Shown here: positions 17,236 through 24,543 of the stretch, one piece after another
Numbering within the stretch: the stretch's first letter is position 1
Layout: the number at the start of each line of letters is the position of its first letter
Made by a program: the position numbers and the translations under genes
NCBI GenBank assembly: GCA_002348605.1
Contig: DEBQ01000001.1
Span: 1-49,580, forward strand
Direction: 5' to 3'
Origin: Candidatus Saccharibacteria bacterium UBA2952
GTDB taxonomy: Bacteria > Patescibacteriota > Saccharimonadia > Saccharimonadales > Saccharimonadaceae
Length of the DNA: 49,580 nucleotides
The notes under the pieces: model-generated
Databases searched by the model: none
Seen by the model: only the letters and a program-made list of their open reading frames with translations
What the model was told of the DNA's origin: nothing

Positions 17236-17742
17236 GTGAACAAGAACGTAGAGAGAACTTTGATATTGTTTAAGCCTGACGCCGTGCAGCGCGCCCTCGT
17301 TGGTGAAATCCTAACCAGGTTCGAGCGTGTCGGACTTAGGATTGTCGGTACTAAAATGCAGGCACCTGCCCGTGAACACTACGAAGCCCACTACGAAGAC
17401 ATCGGTAAACTCAAAACTCGTGCCGGTGAACAAATCTTTGGCATTACGCTCGACATGATGAATAAAGGACCAGTCATCGCCATGGTGCTTGAAGGCGTCG
17501 AAGCCGTTAGCCTGGTCCGAAAACTGGTCGGTGGTACCGAACCAAAGTCAGCAGCACCCGGTACGATCCGTGGCGATTTCAGTCATATGAGTTATGGGTA
17601 CGCCGACGGAGAAGGCAAGGGAATCCCAAACCTAATTCACGCGTCTGGTGACCCCGAAGAAGCAGCCCAAGAAATTGCTCACTGGTTCACGGACGACGAA
17701 CTATACGACTACGAAGCAACGCACGAAAAGTTCACGCGTTAA
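17236..17742 (+). CDS. ndk: Nucleoside diphosphate kinase
   Basis: Ndk transfers the gamma phosphate between nucleoside triphosphates through a phospho-histidine. The 168-residue protein starts at GTG 17236 behind AAGGAG; TACAAT at 17206-17211, inside the end of uppP, is a candidate -10. Signatures are LILFKPDAVQR, GTIRGDFS and the active-site NLIHASGDPEEA, where the usual NxxHxSD carries an extra Gly before Asp. It is longer than the common 130-150 residues, with an internal insertion around residues 60-75 and in the late loop. It ends at a bidirectional terminator shared with tRNA-Arg. Confidence 0.95.
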   Translation: MNKNVERTLILFKPDAVQRALVGEILTRFERVGLRIVGTKMQAPAREHYEAHYEDIGKLKTRAGEQIFGITLDMMNKGPVIAMVLEGVEAVSLVRKLVGGTEPKSAAPGTIRGDFSHMSYGYADGEGKGIPNLIHASGDPEEAAQEIAHWFTDDELYDYEATHEKFTR

Positions 17743-17762
17743 TATAATTAGACAGACAATAC

Positions 17763-17788
17763 AAAATTACCTCCGTGGAGGTAATTTT
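17763..17788. terminator. Bidirectional terminator between ndk and tRNA-Arg(CCG)
   Basis: AAAATTACCTCC and GGAGGTAATTTT form a near-perfect stem with a tiny GT apex and T runs on both strands. It can end ndk (plus) and tRNA-Arg (minus). It lies 13 bases past the tRNA CCA and does not include it. Confidence 0.8.
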
Positions 17789-17801
17789 TAATTTCAGGTC
17801 T

Positions 17802-17878
17802 TGGTACACCCGAGAGGATTCGAACCTCTGGCCTTTGGTACCGGAAACCAACGCTCTATCCAGCTGAGCTACGGGTGC
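17802..17878 (-). tRNA. tRNA-Arg (anticodon CCG)
   Basis: A complete cloverleaf reads on the minus strand: acceptor GCACCCG/CGGGTGT (with G1-U72), D stem GCTC/GAGC, anticodon stem TTGGT/ACCAA with loop TTCCGGT (CCG, decodes CGG), a standard TTCGAAT T loop, discriminator A and encoded CCA. Confidence 0.95.
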
Positions 17879-17916
17879 GTATAACTCATTCTAACACCGG
17901 GCAGGGAACGCACGTT

Positions 17917-17991
17917 AATCTATGCGCCGAGCTTTGCTCGGGCATTAGACTAACGACCGAACCTTGACGGTTCGAGCTGCTGGCGCAGCCT
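17917..17991. repeat. Cluster of short palindromes between two tRNA genes
   Basis: Successive hairpins are visible: CCGAGC-TTT-GCTCGG, CGAACC-TTGA-CGGTTCG and GCTGC-TGG-CGCAGC. No gene is present. The same style of palindrome recurs beside the tRNA genes at 20380-20500, 24140-24190 and 31285-31370. Confidence 0.55.
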
Positions 17992-18033
17992 ACCAATTTT
18001 ATGACCGACCTTCAGGTCGGTCTTAAAATTGGT
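17992..18033 (-). terminator. Terminator of tRNA-Arg(CCT) that includes the tRNA ACCA end
   Basis: A 19-base arm at 18015-18033 pairs with 17992-18010 (one A-A mismatch) around a TTCA/TGAA loop. The arm begins with the discriminator A and CCA of the tRNA, so the 3' end is base-paired in the primary transcript. Confidence 0.7.
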
Positions 18034-18106
18034 ACCCCGGGCAGGAGTCGAACCTGCAACCTTTTCCTTAGGACGGAACTGCTCTATCCAATTGAGCTAC
18101 CGAGGC
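18030..18106 (-). tRNA. tRNA-Arg (anticodon CCT)
   Basis: Minus-strand cloverleaf with acceptor GCCTCGG/CCGGGGT (two G-U pairs), D stem GCTC/GAGC, anticodon loop GTCCTAA (CCT, decodes AGG) on stem GTTCC/GGAAA with a mismatched first pair, T arm GCAGG-TTCGACT-CCTGC, discriminator A and encoded CCA. Confidence 0.92.
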
Positions 18107-18141
18107 AAAATACCTCTGTTATTGTACCATGGCAAATCTGC

Positions 18142-18147
18142 TATACT
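18142..18147 (+). promoter_or_regulatory. -10 box of a leaderless gene
   Basis: TATACT lies exactly six bases before ATG 18154, placing the expected transcription start on the A of the start codon. Confidence 0.65.
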
Positions 18148-18153
18148 GTTGCC

Positions 18154-18690
18154 ATGAAGGGTGAAAACAAACAACAGGCGTTCGAAGGGCAGCGCGAAGG
18201 CGAAGAACTGTTGTTTATTTTCCGCCGCCACATTATCGCTATGCGGAAGGGGTTTTACGGGCTGCTAATTCCATTCGCTATTTCAGCTGTCCCACCGCTT
18301 ATCTGGCAAGATAACCTACAGTTATTCTTGCTACCGGCCGCCGGTCTGTTACTGGGGCTTATTATTTTCAGCTACCACTTCATATTGTGGTACTACACAG
18401 TCTATATTGTTACTACCGAACGTATTCGACAGGTAACGCAGAACGGCTTTTTTGGAACTGACGTGGTCGAGCTGCGCCTGTCGAAAATCCAAAACATAAG
18501 CTATAATATACCAGGGTTCAGCGGGGAAGTTTTCGGCTATGGAACCATAGTTATCCAGACGTTTGTCGGTGACTTGGTCATCCACAAAGTCGAACACCCC
18601 GATAAGACTTACAATAAGCTGCAAGACGCCGTCATGAACGCCATCGAAAAACAAGGAGCCTATGAAAAAACTGAGTTTGAAGAAGCGTAA
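18154..18690 (+). CDS. Membrane protein with bacterial PH domain
   Basis: The 178-residue protein has an N-terminal cytoplasmic segment, two membrane helices (about residues 30-48 and 52-78) and a C-terminal bacterial pleckstrin-like (bPH2/YdbT-type) domain with VYIVTTERIRQVTQNGFFG and a following beta-rich stretch. Family function is poorly known; such domains are thought to act in membrane or protein-complex binding. The start at ATG 18154 is chosen because TATACT sits six bases upstream; the longer in-frame reading from 18001 would run through tRNA-Arg. The gene overlaps the SurA-like gene, so the two are coupled. Confidence 0.8.
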   Translation: MKGENKQQAFEGQREGEELLFIFRRHIIAMRKGFYGLLIPFAISAVPPLIWQDNLQLFLLPAAGLLLGLIIFSYHFILWYYTVYIVTTERIRQVTQNGFFGTDVVELRLSKIQNISYNIPGFSGEVFGYGTIVIQTFVGDLVIHKVEHPDKTYNKLQDAVMNAIEKQGAYEKTEFEEA

Positions 18691-19726
18691 GCAGGCAGAG
18701 CAGCCGCCGTCACGCATTACTAACGAGACGGTTGCCGAACACCGTGAACAAATTCTTGCCGGTGGACGCAAGTTCAAATATCCACATCAATACGAACGCC
18801 ACAAGCTCGTATTCAACGCCATTATCATTATTCTCGTTACATTAGTACTGCTTTCCATTATTATCTGGTGGCAGCTGTACCCGGCGCAGAACACAAGCAC
18901 GTTCTTCTACCGAGTAACACGTATTTTGCCAGTACCTGTCGCCAGCGTTGATGGCGCCCCTGTGCGCTACAGCGACTATCTTATGAGCCTGTCAGGTTCA
19001 CAGCATTACCTGGAACAATCGGAGCGACTTAACCTGAACTCAGAAGACGGTAAACGTCAAATCGAGTTCATTAAACGGCAGGCGCTCGACGGCGCGATAG
19101 CCGACACGTACGCCGCTAAGATTGCCGACGAGAAGAATATTAAAGTGACCGATGAGCAGGTCGACCAAGTTATCGACGCCAGTCTGAACACTGTATCGGG
19201 ACGTATATCGCAGGACATCTACGATGATTCGACGTTTAGTACGCTTGGCTATACGTCCGACGAGTACCGTCAAATCATCAAGCGCGCGTTGGTACGCCAA
19301 GAGGTTATGTACTCTATAGACACCAAAGCCGACACAACTAAAAAGGCGGCCGAAGCTATACTAAAGGAAAACCCCGTGCCTTCGTTCGCCGACATCGCGA
19401 AACGTCTGCAGGATAAAGGTTACGCCGTACAGCTCGGCTCCACTGGTTTAGTGCCTAAGTCTAACCACGACGGCGGTGTGACACAACAAGCCGCAAAGCT
19501 ACAAAAGAACCAGGTATCGAGCTTCTTCCGTTCTGAAGACGGTAATTCTGAGCGCAACGGATATTACATTGTGCAGCTGGTAGACAGCAACGACAAACAG
19601 GTAAACTACAACTACCTGCGCGTTCCGCTGACCGAATTCGATAAACAGCTCAAATCGCTCGCGGTGAATAAAAAAATCCAGGAATTCATTTCGGTTCAAA
19701 AAGATACGAACGCCATTCGCCGCTAA
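18662..19726 (+). CDS. SurA/PrsA-like membrane-anchored peptidyl-prolyl isomerase
   Basis: The 354-residue protein has a basic cytoplasmic N-terminus (residues 1-45), one membrane helix (about 48-72), a SurA_N-type helical chaperone domain beginning with VASVDGAPVRYSDYLMSLSG (about residue 95 on) and a C-terminal parvulin-like region with FADIAKRLQDKGY and the late YYIVQLVD. The parvulin part is diverged, so chaperone activity is safer than isomerase activity. Family role: folding of exported proteins outside the membrane. It would serve the many surface proteins encoded here. ATG 18662 lies behind AAGGAG inside the end of the PH-domain gene. Confidence 0.8.
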   Translation: MKKLSLKKRKQAEQPPSRITNETVAEHREQILAGGRKFKYPHQYERHKLVFNAIIIILVTLVLLSIIIWWQLYPAQNTSTFFYRVTRILPVPVASVDGAPVRYSDYLMSLSGSQHYLEQSERLNLNSEDGKRQIEFIKRQALDGAIADTYAAKIADEKNIKVTDEQVDQVIDASLNTVSGRISQDIYDDSTFSTLGYTSDEYRQIIKRALVRQEVMYSIDTKADTTKKAAEAILKENPVPSFADIAKRLQDKGYAVQLGSTGLVPKSNHDGGVTQQAAKLQKNQVSSFFRSEDGNSERNGYYIVQLVDSNDKQVNYNYLRVPLTEFDKQLKSLAVNKKIQEFISVQKDTNAIRR

Positions 19727-19760
19727 ATACAGCGAGAGGATAGGCAAGAAGGGGGTACAA

Positions 19761-20351
19761 ATGTATCAGCTACCAACACTCAGCTATGACTACGGTGCAC
19801 TCGGAAAATACATCAGCAGCGATATCATGCAGCTGCACCACTCAAAGCATCATCAGACCTATGTCGACAAACTCAACTCGGCGCTTGACGACGCACCAAG
19901 CTTGAAGGAGCGACCACTTGAAAGCCTTCTCACGGACCTTGATTCGCTGCCGGAAAACGTTCAAACTGCGATTCGAAACCACGGCGGTGGACACTACAAT
20001 CACAGTTTGTTTTGGCAATGGATGAGCCCCGATGGTGGCGGCGAACCGACCGGTGAATTGGCGAACAAATTAGTTGCTCAATATGGTGATTTTCAGGGGT
20101 TCGTGAATGAGTTTACCGCTAAATCATTAGCCGTTTTCGGAAGCGGTTGGTGTTGGCTTATGCCGGACATGTCAATCGTCACCACACCGAACCAAGACAC
20201 ACCGATTATGCAAGGTCTGGACGCGCCGCTACTCGGCCTGGACGTATGGGAGCACGCCTACTACTTGGACTATAAGAACAAACGCGATGATTATGTGCAG
20301 GCATGGTGGAACGTAGTCAATTGGGAGTTCGTAGCAAGTCGGATGAGTTAG
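19761..20351 (+). CDS. sodA: Superoxide dismutase, Fe/Mn family
   Basis: This enzyme converts superoxide to hydrogen peroxide and oxygen. The 196-residue length is typical. Metal ligands are visible: His in MQLHHSKHHQTY (about residue 27), His in NHGGGHYNHSLFW (about 78), and Asp and His in LDVWEHAYYLDY (about 160 and 164). Metal choice (Fe, Mn or either) cannot be fixed from sequence alone, so the sodA symbol is provisional. An AAGGGGG site precedes ATG 19761. It is a sensible gene for an organism living on an aerobic or facultative host. Confidence 0.94.
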   Translation: MYQLPTLSYDYGALGKYISSDIMQLHHSKHHQTYVDKLNSALDDAPSLKERPLESLLTDLDSLPENVQTAIRNHGGGHYNHSLFWQWMSPDGGGEPTGELANKLVAQYGDFQGFVNEFTAKSLAVFGSGWCWLMPDMSIVTTPNQDTPIMQGLDAPLLGLDVWEHAYYLDYKNKRDDYVQAWWNVVNWEFVASRMS

Positions 20352-20505
20352 TGAATCAACTGTCCGGATTATCACTCACTTTGTTCGTTCCTCCGCTCCG
20401 AAAGGGACGTGAGCAAGCTCCCGTTTCCTTTCTACGCTTCGCGACCCGGCGATCTTGCGCCAGCTAAAGCTGACGCGATCGCCGGTGCAAACCGTATGGA
20501 GTACT
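20352..20505. repeat. Palindrome-rich spacer between sod and tRNA-Asp
   Basis: No gene is seen. A long imperfect hairpin is centred on GAGC-AA-GCTC near 20415. A second, with arms CCGGCGATC and GATCGCCGG, encloses CAGCT-AA-AGCTG. The style matches the other tRNA-side spacers. Confidence 0.5.
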
Positions 20506-20545
20506 CAAGAAAAAATACTCACCAAAAGGTGAGTATTTTTTCTTG
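20506..20545 (-). terminator. Terminator of tRNA-Asp that includes part of the CCA end
   Basis: A perfect 18-bp stem joins 20506-20523 and 20528-20545 around an AAAA/TTTT loop. On the minus strand the first two paired bases are the second C and the A of the tRNA CCA. Confidence 0.8.
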
Positions 20546-20619
20546 GCGCGCTCGACCGGATTTGAACCGGCGATCTCCTCCGTGACAGGGAGGCGTGATA
20601 ACCCCTTCACTACGAGCGC
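20544..20619 (-). tRNA. tRNA-Asp (anticodon GTC)
   Basis: Minus-strand cloverleaf with acceptor GCGCTCG/CGAGCGC, D stem GTGA/TCAC, anticodon arm CCTCC-CTGTCAC-GGAGG, T arm CCGG-TTCAAAT-CCGG, discriminator G (typical of tRNA-Asp) and encoded CCA. Confidence 0.95.
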
Positions 20620-20707
20620 GTATCTGGGATTTAACTCCACGTATCATAGCAAATTCCCACCTCTGGCGCAACCAGTTATATATACTCGTCAGAACGGTTT
20701 AATTTGC

Positions 20708-20713
20708 TATAAT
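20708..20713 (+). promoter_or_regulatory. -10 box for tRNA-Thr and the following gene
   Basis: TATAAT lies 27 bases before the 5' end of tRNA-Thr. It is the only good plus-strand promoter seen before the membrane-protein gene at 20826. Confidence 0.6.
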
Positions 20714-20740
20714 TACCTAAGACTACCTAAGGGCCATTAT

Positions 20741-20816
20741 GCCGCTGTAGCTCAGTTGGTAGAGCGGCGCTTTCGTAAAGCGTAGGTCTCCGGTTCAAAT
20801 CCGGACAGCGGCTCCA
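20741..20816 (+). tRNA. tRNA-Thr (anticodon CGT)
   Basis: Cloverleaf with acceptor GCCGCTG/CAGCGGC, D stem GCTC/GAGC, anticodon arm GCGCT-TTCGTAA-AGCGT (CGT, decodes ACG), T arm CTCCGG-TTCAAAT-CCGGA, discriminator T and encoded CCA. No terminator follows; a protein start codon lies nine bases after the CCA. Confidence 0.95.
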
Positions 20817-20825
20817 TGTAATTAT

Positions 20826-21203
20826 ATGAAACATATTATCCGATCAACTATAAAGCAGGTTCTCGCCGACAGGGTGATGACACTGCTGTCGCTTGGTCTG
20901 ATACTCGGCGGTATTGGCTACATTGTCTATGTTGCGTTTAATTTGAGCGCCAGCGACCTGCAACTCGCTATCCGCTACACATCGTTCGGTGAGACGCACT
21001 TCTACCGCGACAAATGGTGGTATTTGCTCAGTTTTGCTGGGTTCGGACTGTTATTTATCGTTGCTCACGTTGGTATGCTGGCCAAACTGTATGTCATTGG
21101 CCTCAAACAGCTCGCTTACGCGTTTGCTTGTCTTTCGGTGGTCATATTGGTACTGATGTTCGTATATACGTACTCGGTCTTAAACATCGCCTACCTAAAC
21201 TAG
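20826..21203 (+). CDS. Small polytopic membrane protein
   Basis: I do not recognise the family. The 125-residue protein has three membrane helices (about residues 18-37, 63-87 and 93-119) separated by a loop with aromatic and charged residues (HFYRDKWWYLL). ATG 20826 follows the tRNA-Thr CCA by nine bases, with no Shine-Dalgarno and no separate promoter, so it is probably made from a tRNA-mRNA cotranscript. It ends one base before the glycosyltransferase start and may be a partner of that enzyme. Confidence 0.75.
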   Translation: MKHIIRSTIKQVLADRVMTLLSLGLILGGIGYIVYVAFNLSASDLQLAIRYTSFGETHFYRDKWWYLLSFAGFGLLFIVAHVGMLAKLYVIGLKQLAYAFACLSVVILVLMFVYTYSVLNIAYLN

Positions 21204-21204
21204 T

Positions 21205-22857
21205 ATGATCGATCTCGAGATCCCCCTTAAGCACCGCTCCAAAAGCTACCGGTTTTTCGAAATAGTGCCGGGGCTAATCAGTTGGGGATCAATCATCCTG
21301 CTCGTTGTACTAAGCTTGGTAAACCCGCTATTTGCGGGCATTTACGTACTTTTTATTATCGCGACGGTGCTTACCAAAGCCGCCGGAATCGCTTGGCATA
21401 CGCTGGTTGGTTCGCGCCGGATCGACCGCGCACAAAAGATTGATTGGCACGCCCGGTTAATGGACTTGAATGACCCCGAGGCGTCGTATGCCCGTATCCA
21501 CGCCAACCCAACCCGTGAGTTCGGCCAAATGGCACATGCCGAAAATCTGCGGCTTATCGCCAACGCGTCCGAGCCGTACCCGAAACCGGCCGATATCAAC
21601 CACGCCGTCATTATTGCTACCTATAACGAATCGTACGAAGTACTGCAGCCGACCATCGAATCGGTAGTCAGTGGCACGTTTGACCCTAAGCAAATCATTC
21701 TAGTCATTGCGTACGAAGAGCGGGGCGGCCGGGCAATCGAAGGCACCGTCAAGCAGCTCCGGGACGAATACGCTCACCGGTTCAAAGCGCTCGAAATCGT
21801 TAAGCACCCTCATAATTTGCCCAATGAAGTTATCGGCAAGGGCGGCAATATAACCTACGCCGGGCAATTTTTGGCCAAATGGCTGAAAAAACAGGGTATT
21901 GAATACAAAGATGTCATCGTTACGACGCTTGACAGCGATAACCGGCCACACAAAACTTACTTTGACTACGTCGCGTATGAATACATTGTTCACGACGACC
22001 GTAAGCACCTGGCATTCCAACCGGTTTCATTGTTTTTGAACAATATTTGGGACGTCCCGGCGCCGATGCGGGTGGTCGCGACTGGTAACTCGTTCTGGAA
22101 CATCATTTCAAGCATGCGACCGCACACGCTGCGCAACTTCGCCAGCCACTCGCAACCAATGGACGCGCTTGTCGAAATGGACTTTTGGTCCAAGCGCACC
22201 ATTGTCGAAGACGGCCACCAGTACTGGCGTAGCTGGTTCTATTTTGGCGGGCAGTATTCAGTCATACCGATTCATGTTCCGATTTACCAAGATGCCGTAC
22301 TGTCCGACACCTATGTAAAGACCCTTAAGGCCCAGTTCGTGCAGCTCCGACGCTGGGCATACGGTGCTTCTGACGTGCCATATGTGGCGACACGCGTGTT
22401 CTCACGTAAGCGCAACGTGCCGTTCTGGGCCGGTTTTACGCGTCTTATACGGCTGCTAGACGGCCACGTGACATTAGCGTCGGTATCGATTATCGTGACG
22501 TTCGGAGGGTGGGTGCCGCTGTTTATCAACAGTGAAGCTTCTCGTTCTGTTGCTGCAAACCAGCTACCAGAAGTCCTGAGTGTGCTGCAGCGCATTGCTA
22601 TGATCGGTATCCTTATCACCGTGTTCCTGTCGTTCAAAATGCTCCCGCCACGCCCGGCCCGCTATAAGCGTCACCGTAGTGTCGGCATGATCCTTCAGTG
22701 GCTGCTCATGCCGGTCACAGCCATCGCGTACTCCAGCTTCAGTGCCTTTTACTCGCAGACACGCCTGATGCTCGGTAAATATCTCGACAAATTCGACGTC
22801 ACCGACAAAGCGACCGTCGAAACAATTGAAGCGAAAAAAGAAACCACTAAGGACTAG
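21205..22857 (+). CDS. Processive family 2 glycosyltransferase, membrane-bound
   Basis: The 550-residue protein has two N-terminal membrane helices (about residues 20-60), a GT2 catalytic domain and C-terminal membrane helices. Motifs in order: HAVIIATYNE (nucleotide-sugar binding start), TLDSDNRP (DxD), VEDGHQYW (catalytic Asp) and QLRRWAYGA. The last fits QxxRW, the mark of processive synthases such as cellulose, chitin and hyaluronan synthases. The product polymer cannot be told from sequence. It is probably an extracellular glycan made through the membrane, working with the small membrane protein upstream. Confidence 0.88.
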   Translation: MIDLEIPLKHRSKSYRFFEIVPGLISWGSIILLVVLSLVNPLFAGIYVLFIIATVLTKAAGIAWHTLVGSRRIDRAQKIDWHARLMDLNDPEASYARIHANPTREFGQMAHAENLRLIANASEPYPKPADINHAVIIATYNESYEVLQPTIESVVSGTFDPKQIILVIAYEERGGRAIEGTVKQLRDEYAHRFKALEIVKHPHNLPNEVIGKGGNITYAGQFLAKWLKKQGIEYKDVIVTTLDSDNRPHKTYFDYVAYEYIVHDDRKHLAFQPVSLFLNNIWDVPAPMRVVATGNSFWNIISSMRPHTLRNFASHSQPMDALVEMDFWSKRTIVEDGHQYWRSWFYFGGQYSVIPIHVPIYQDAVLSDTYVKTLKAQFVQLRRWAYGASDVPYVATRVFSRKRNVPFWAGFTRLIRLLDGHVTLASVSIIVTFGGWVPLFINSEASRSVAANQLPEVLSVLQRIAMIGILITVFLSFKMLPPRPARYKRHRSVGMILQWLLMPVTAIAYSSFSAFYSQTRLMLGKYLDKFDVTDKATVETIEAKKETTKD

Positions 22858-23316
22858 TTACCGTATACTTGGCCGGCCACGGCGTCTCCGCGTCGTTTCA
22901 ACCAGGCCATGCGCGGCTGCGTACTGCAGGGCCGCCAGTTCGTCGAAGCGCTTCAATACTTGGTGGGTGGTAGCGGTAATGTCATCAGCGCTTGGTTGCC
23001 GCACTTCAGTAATCAGTAGTTGCTCGACCGTTTCGGCTAGCGGTAGGGAATGCAGCTGCCGAGCCACTTGGTCGTGACTAAAACTAGCCGCAATGCTAAG
23101 CGTTAATTTGCTTAGGCTAAATGGCGCAGACACGCCGCTATTATTTGTTCCAGAGTAGTGAATGGTCACCGACTCGTCCAAAGCCGGTTTTTCGTAGGTG
23201 GTAAAGACGTTTCCGCAGCTCTCGCATTGCCGCCGACGCCAGGTACCAGACTTCTTTTTGTGTGACCGCGAATTCGTGACTTTTGTTTTCCCGTGGAAAC
23301 AATTTACACAAATCAT
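22858..23316 (-). CDS. nrdR: NrdR-type repressor of ribonucleotide reductase genes
   Basis: NrdR binds NrdR boxes and represses ribonucleotide reductase operons when dATP is bound. The 152-residue product starts at ATG 23316; an in-frame extension to 23385 has no support. The N-terminal zinc ribbon has CVNC and CESC with the RRRQCESCGNVFTTYE motif, which is diagnostic. The following ATP-cone region is present by length but much diverged. No ribonucleotide reductase lies in this window. AT-rich TATATA sits just before the start, so it may be leaderless too. Confidence 0.88.
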   Translation of the reverse strand: MICVNCFHGKTKVTNSRSHKKKSGTWRRRQCESCGNVFTTYEKPALDESVTIHYSGTNNSGVSAPFSLSKLTLSIAASFSHDQVARQLHSLPLAETVEQLLITEVRQPSADDITATTHQVLKRFDELAALQYAAAHGLVETTRRRRGRPSIR

Positions 23317-23391
23317 GTCTATATATTGACATACAGCAATTAAAAATGCCAGTGGAAAACGTAAGTGGAATAGTGGAAAGGCCATGTTTGG

Positions 23392-23397
23392 TATAGT
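23392..23397 (+). promoter_or_regulatory. -10 box of the leaderless HIT gene
   Basis: TATAGT lies exactly six bases before ATG 23404, and no Shine-Dalgarno is present. Confidence 0.65.
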
Positions 23398-23403
23398 GAA
23401 GGC

Positions 23404-23808
23404 ATGAAAGATTGTCCGTTCTGCCTAGAGAATGACTTGTTGCAAAGCGATAAGGTCCACGAATCTGACCTCTGGTATTTCGTTGACATGCACGCCAAAG
23501 AATCTACCAATTCCGGCCTTGCTATCACTAAGCGCCATATTGAAACGCCGTTTGACATCAATGTAGCGGAGTGGACAGAACTCCACGAACTATTGCCCAC
23601 TTATAAATCTCTTATTGATTCTCGCGAAGCACCACAGGGGTACAACCTCGGCTGGAACGTAGGAACTGCAGGGGGTCAAACCGTATTCCATGCGCACCTT
23701 CATATCGTAGGTCGTTACGACGACGAGCAGCAGGCCGGCCGCGGCATTCGTTACCACTTTAAACCTGCCCAAAATCCTCGCCAAAGCCAAGAAAAATCGC
23801 CGTCCTAA
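23404..23808 (+). CDS. HIT-family nucleotide hydrolase
   Basis: HIT proteins hydrolyse or transfer nucleoside monophosphates (dinucleoside polyphosphates, AMP conjugates). The 134-residue protein has a CPFC pair at residues 4-7, likely structural zinc with later His, and the catalytic HAHLHIV motif (His-x-His-x-His) near residue 98. GTAGGQTVFHAHLH is characteristic of the Hint/PKCI branch. The last 25 residues are extra and basic. Its stop codon lies inside a hairpin that terminates the convergent small gene. Confidence 0.9.
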   Translation: MKDCPFCLENDLLQSDKVHESDLWYFVDMHAKESTNSGLAITKRHIETPFDINVAEWTELHELLPTYKSLIDSREAPQGYNLGWNVGTAGGQTVFHAHLHIVGRYDDEQQAGRGIRYHFKPAQNPRQSQEKSPS

Positions 23809-23823
23809 ATATCAGACGGCGAT
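23791..23823 (-). terminator. Terminator of the 41-residue gene
   Basis: ATCGCCGTC and GACGGCGAT form a perfect 9-bp stem, followed on the minus strand by TTTTTC. It overlaps the end of the HIT gene on the other strand. Confidence 0.75.
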
Positions 23824-23865
23824 CGGATGGTTGTCGTGAGCAGGGAAGAAGCTGCGCTAAATGCG

Positions 23866-23991
23866 TTACTTCTTGCTGGTCGTGTACTTCTTGCGAGCTT
23901 CGGCCCAGGTTTCGTTGTACTCGAAGCCTAGGTTGAATTCTTCAAGTTTCGACTTCTTTTCGTGTTTTTGTGTGAGTGTGGTGGTACTCAT
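23866..23991 (-). CDS. Small protein of 41 residues, unknown function
   Basis: A short reading frame starts at ATG 23991 and ends at TAA 23866. The product begins MSTTTLTQKHEKK and is followed by an acidic-aromatic middle (LEEFNLGFEYNETWAEARKK) and a basic tail ending TSKK. I do not recognise it. A near-ideal promoter (TTGACA, 17 bases, TAATAT) ends six bases before ATG, and an intrinsic terminator follows, so it is a complete transcription unit with a leaderless start. Strong promoter, Lys-rich ends and high charge suggest an abundant small nucleic-acid or ribosome-associated protein, but that is only inference. Confidence 0.65.
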   Translation of the reverse strand: MSTTTLTQKHEKKSKLEEFNLGFEYNETWAEARKKYTTSKK

Positions 23992-23997
23992 ATGTTC

Positions 23998-24026
23998 ATA
24001 TTAGCACAAGCAGTATATTTTGTCAA
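23998..24026 (-). promoter_or_regulatory. Strong promoter of the 41-residue gene
   Basis: TTGACA (24026-24021) and TAATAT (24003-23998) on the minus strand are 17 bases apart. The start codon is at the expected +1. Confidence 0.75.
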
Positions 24027-24199
24027 TAGAACATGGTGCTTATGAATATATCATGGGCGGTATATACATCTGTAAAATGGACTAAATCCGCAGGTGGAAA
24101 AGTCGTGGGGGAATGAGGATAAACAGAATTTCACAGCGTTGCACCGAACCTCTCACCGTTCGCTGCGCTCACTTGTGTGAAGTTCGGAATCTCGAACCG
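24027..24199. other. Spacer with palindromes, no gene seen
   Basis: A closing helix CCGAAC/GTTCGG near 24146-24188 encloses a CTCAC...GTGTGA inner pairing. No reading frame or RNA gene could be supported. Confidence 0.4.
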
Positions 24200-24242
24200 A
24201 CCATTTAAAACACCGGCCACAAGGACCGGTCTTTTAAATGGT
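24200..24242 (-). terminator. Terminator of tRNA-Val that includes the tRNA ACCA end
   Basis: The 17-base arm 24226-24242 pairs with 24200-24216 with one mismatch. On the minus strand the arm begins with the discriminator A and CCA of tRNA-Val. Confidence 0.7.
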
Positions 24243-24315
24243 GGGCGATAGAGGATTCGAACCTCTCACCTCCTCAACGTCAATGAGGCGCTCTAGCCAA
24301 ATGAGCTAATCACCC
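24239..24315 (-). tRNA. tRNA-Val (anticodon GAC)
   Basis: Minus-strand cloverleaf with acceptor GGGTGAT/ATCGCCC (with G-U pairing), D stem GCTC/GAGC, anticodon arm CCTCA-TTGACGT-TGAGG (GAC, decodes GTC), T arm AGAGG-TTCGAAT-CCTCT, discriminator A and encoded CCA. Confidence 0.94.
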
Positions 24316-24354
24316 TTAAAGCAACTTACTAATTCTAGCAAACAGAGGCGGGGG

Positions 24355-24384
24355 TTGCAATCACTAGGGGTAGGGTACTAGAAT
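24355..24384 (+). promoter_or_regulatory. Promoter of the thrS leader
   Basis: TTGCAA at 24355-24360 and TAGAAT at 24379-24384 are 18 bases apart. They lie about 180 bases upstream of the thrS start. Confidence 0.5.
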
Positions 24385-24389
24385 AAAAA

Positions 24390-24543
24390 AGAACGACGAC
24401 GCGGTCTAACCAGCCGCCGAGTTCCGTCGGAGCGGTCGCAGACGAACGTAATCGAACGCGGCAATAGAAACAGCCAAGGTGGAACCTCCTGGTAAGCCGG
24501 GACCGAGGCACGCACGTAGCTTTACGTTATGCGTGCTTTTGTT
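24390..24543 (+). promoter_or_regulatory. T-box-like attenuator upstream of thrS
   Basis: The leader contains AAGGTGGAACC (24476-24486), close to the T-box consensus AARGGUGGNACC. Its UGGA would pair with UCCA, matching the discriminator U of the tRNA-Thr at 20741. Upstream, CCGCCGA/TCGGAGCGG forms a hairpin with a GA bulge, closed below by GCG/CGC. The 5' side of the internal loop carries ACC (24409-24411), a threonine codon followed by A, where a specifier is expected. An intrinsic terminator follows at 24508-24543. This resembles a compact T-box with a short stem I; the fold is drawn by eye. Confidence 0.6.
24508..24543 (+). terminator. Attenuator terminator before thrS
   Basis: GCACGCA pairs with TGCGTGC, with an inner CGTA-GCTT-TACG and a small bulge, followed by TTTTGTTATTT. 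It lies 18 bases before thrS and would stop transcription unless prevented. Confidence 0.75.
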
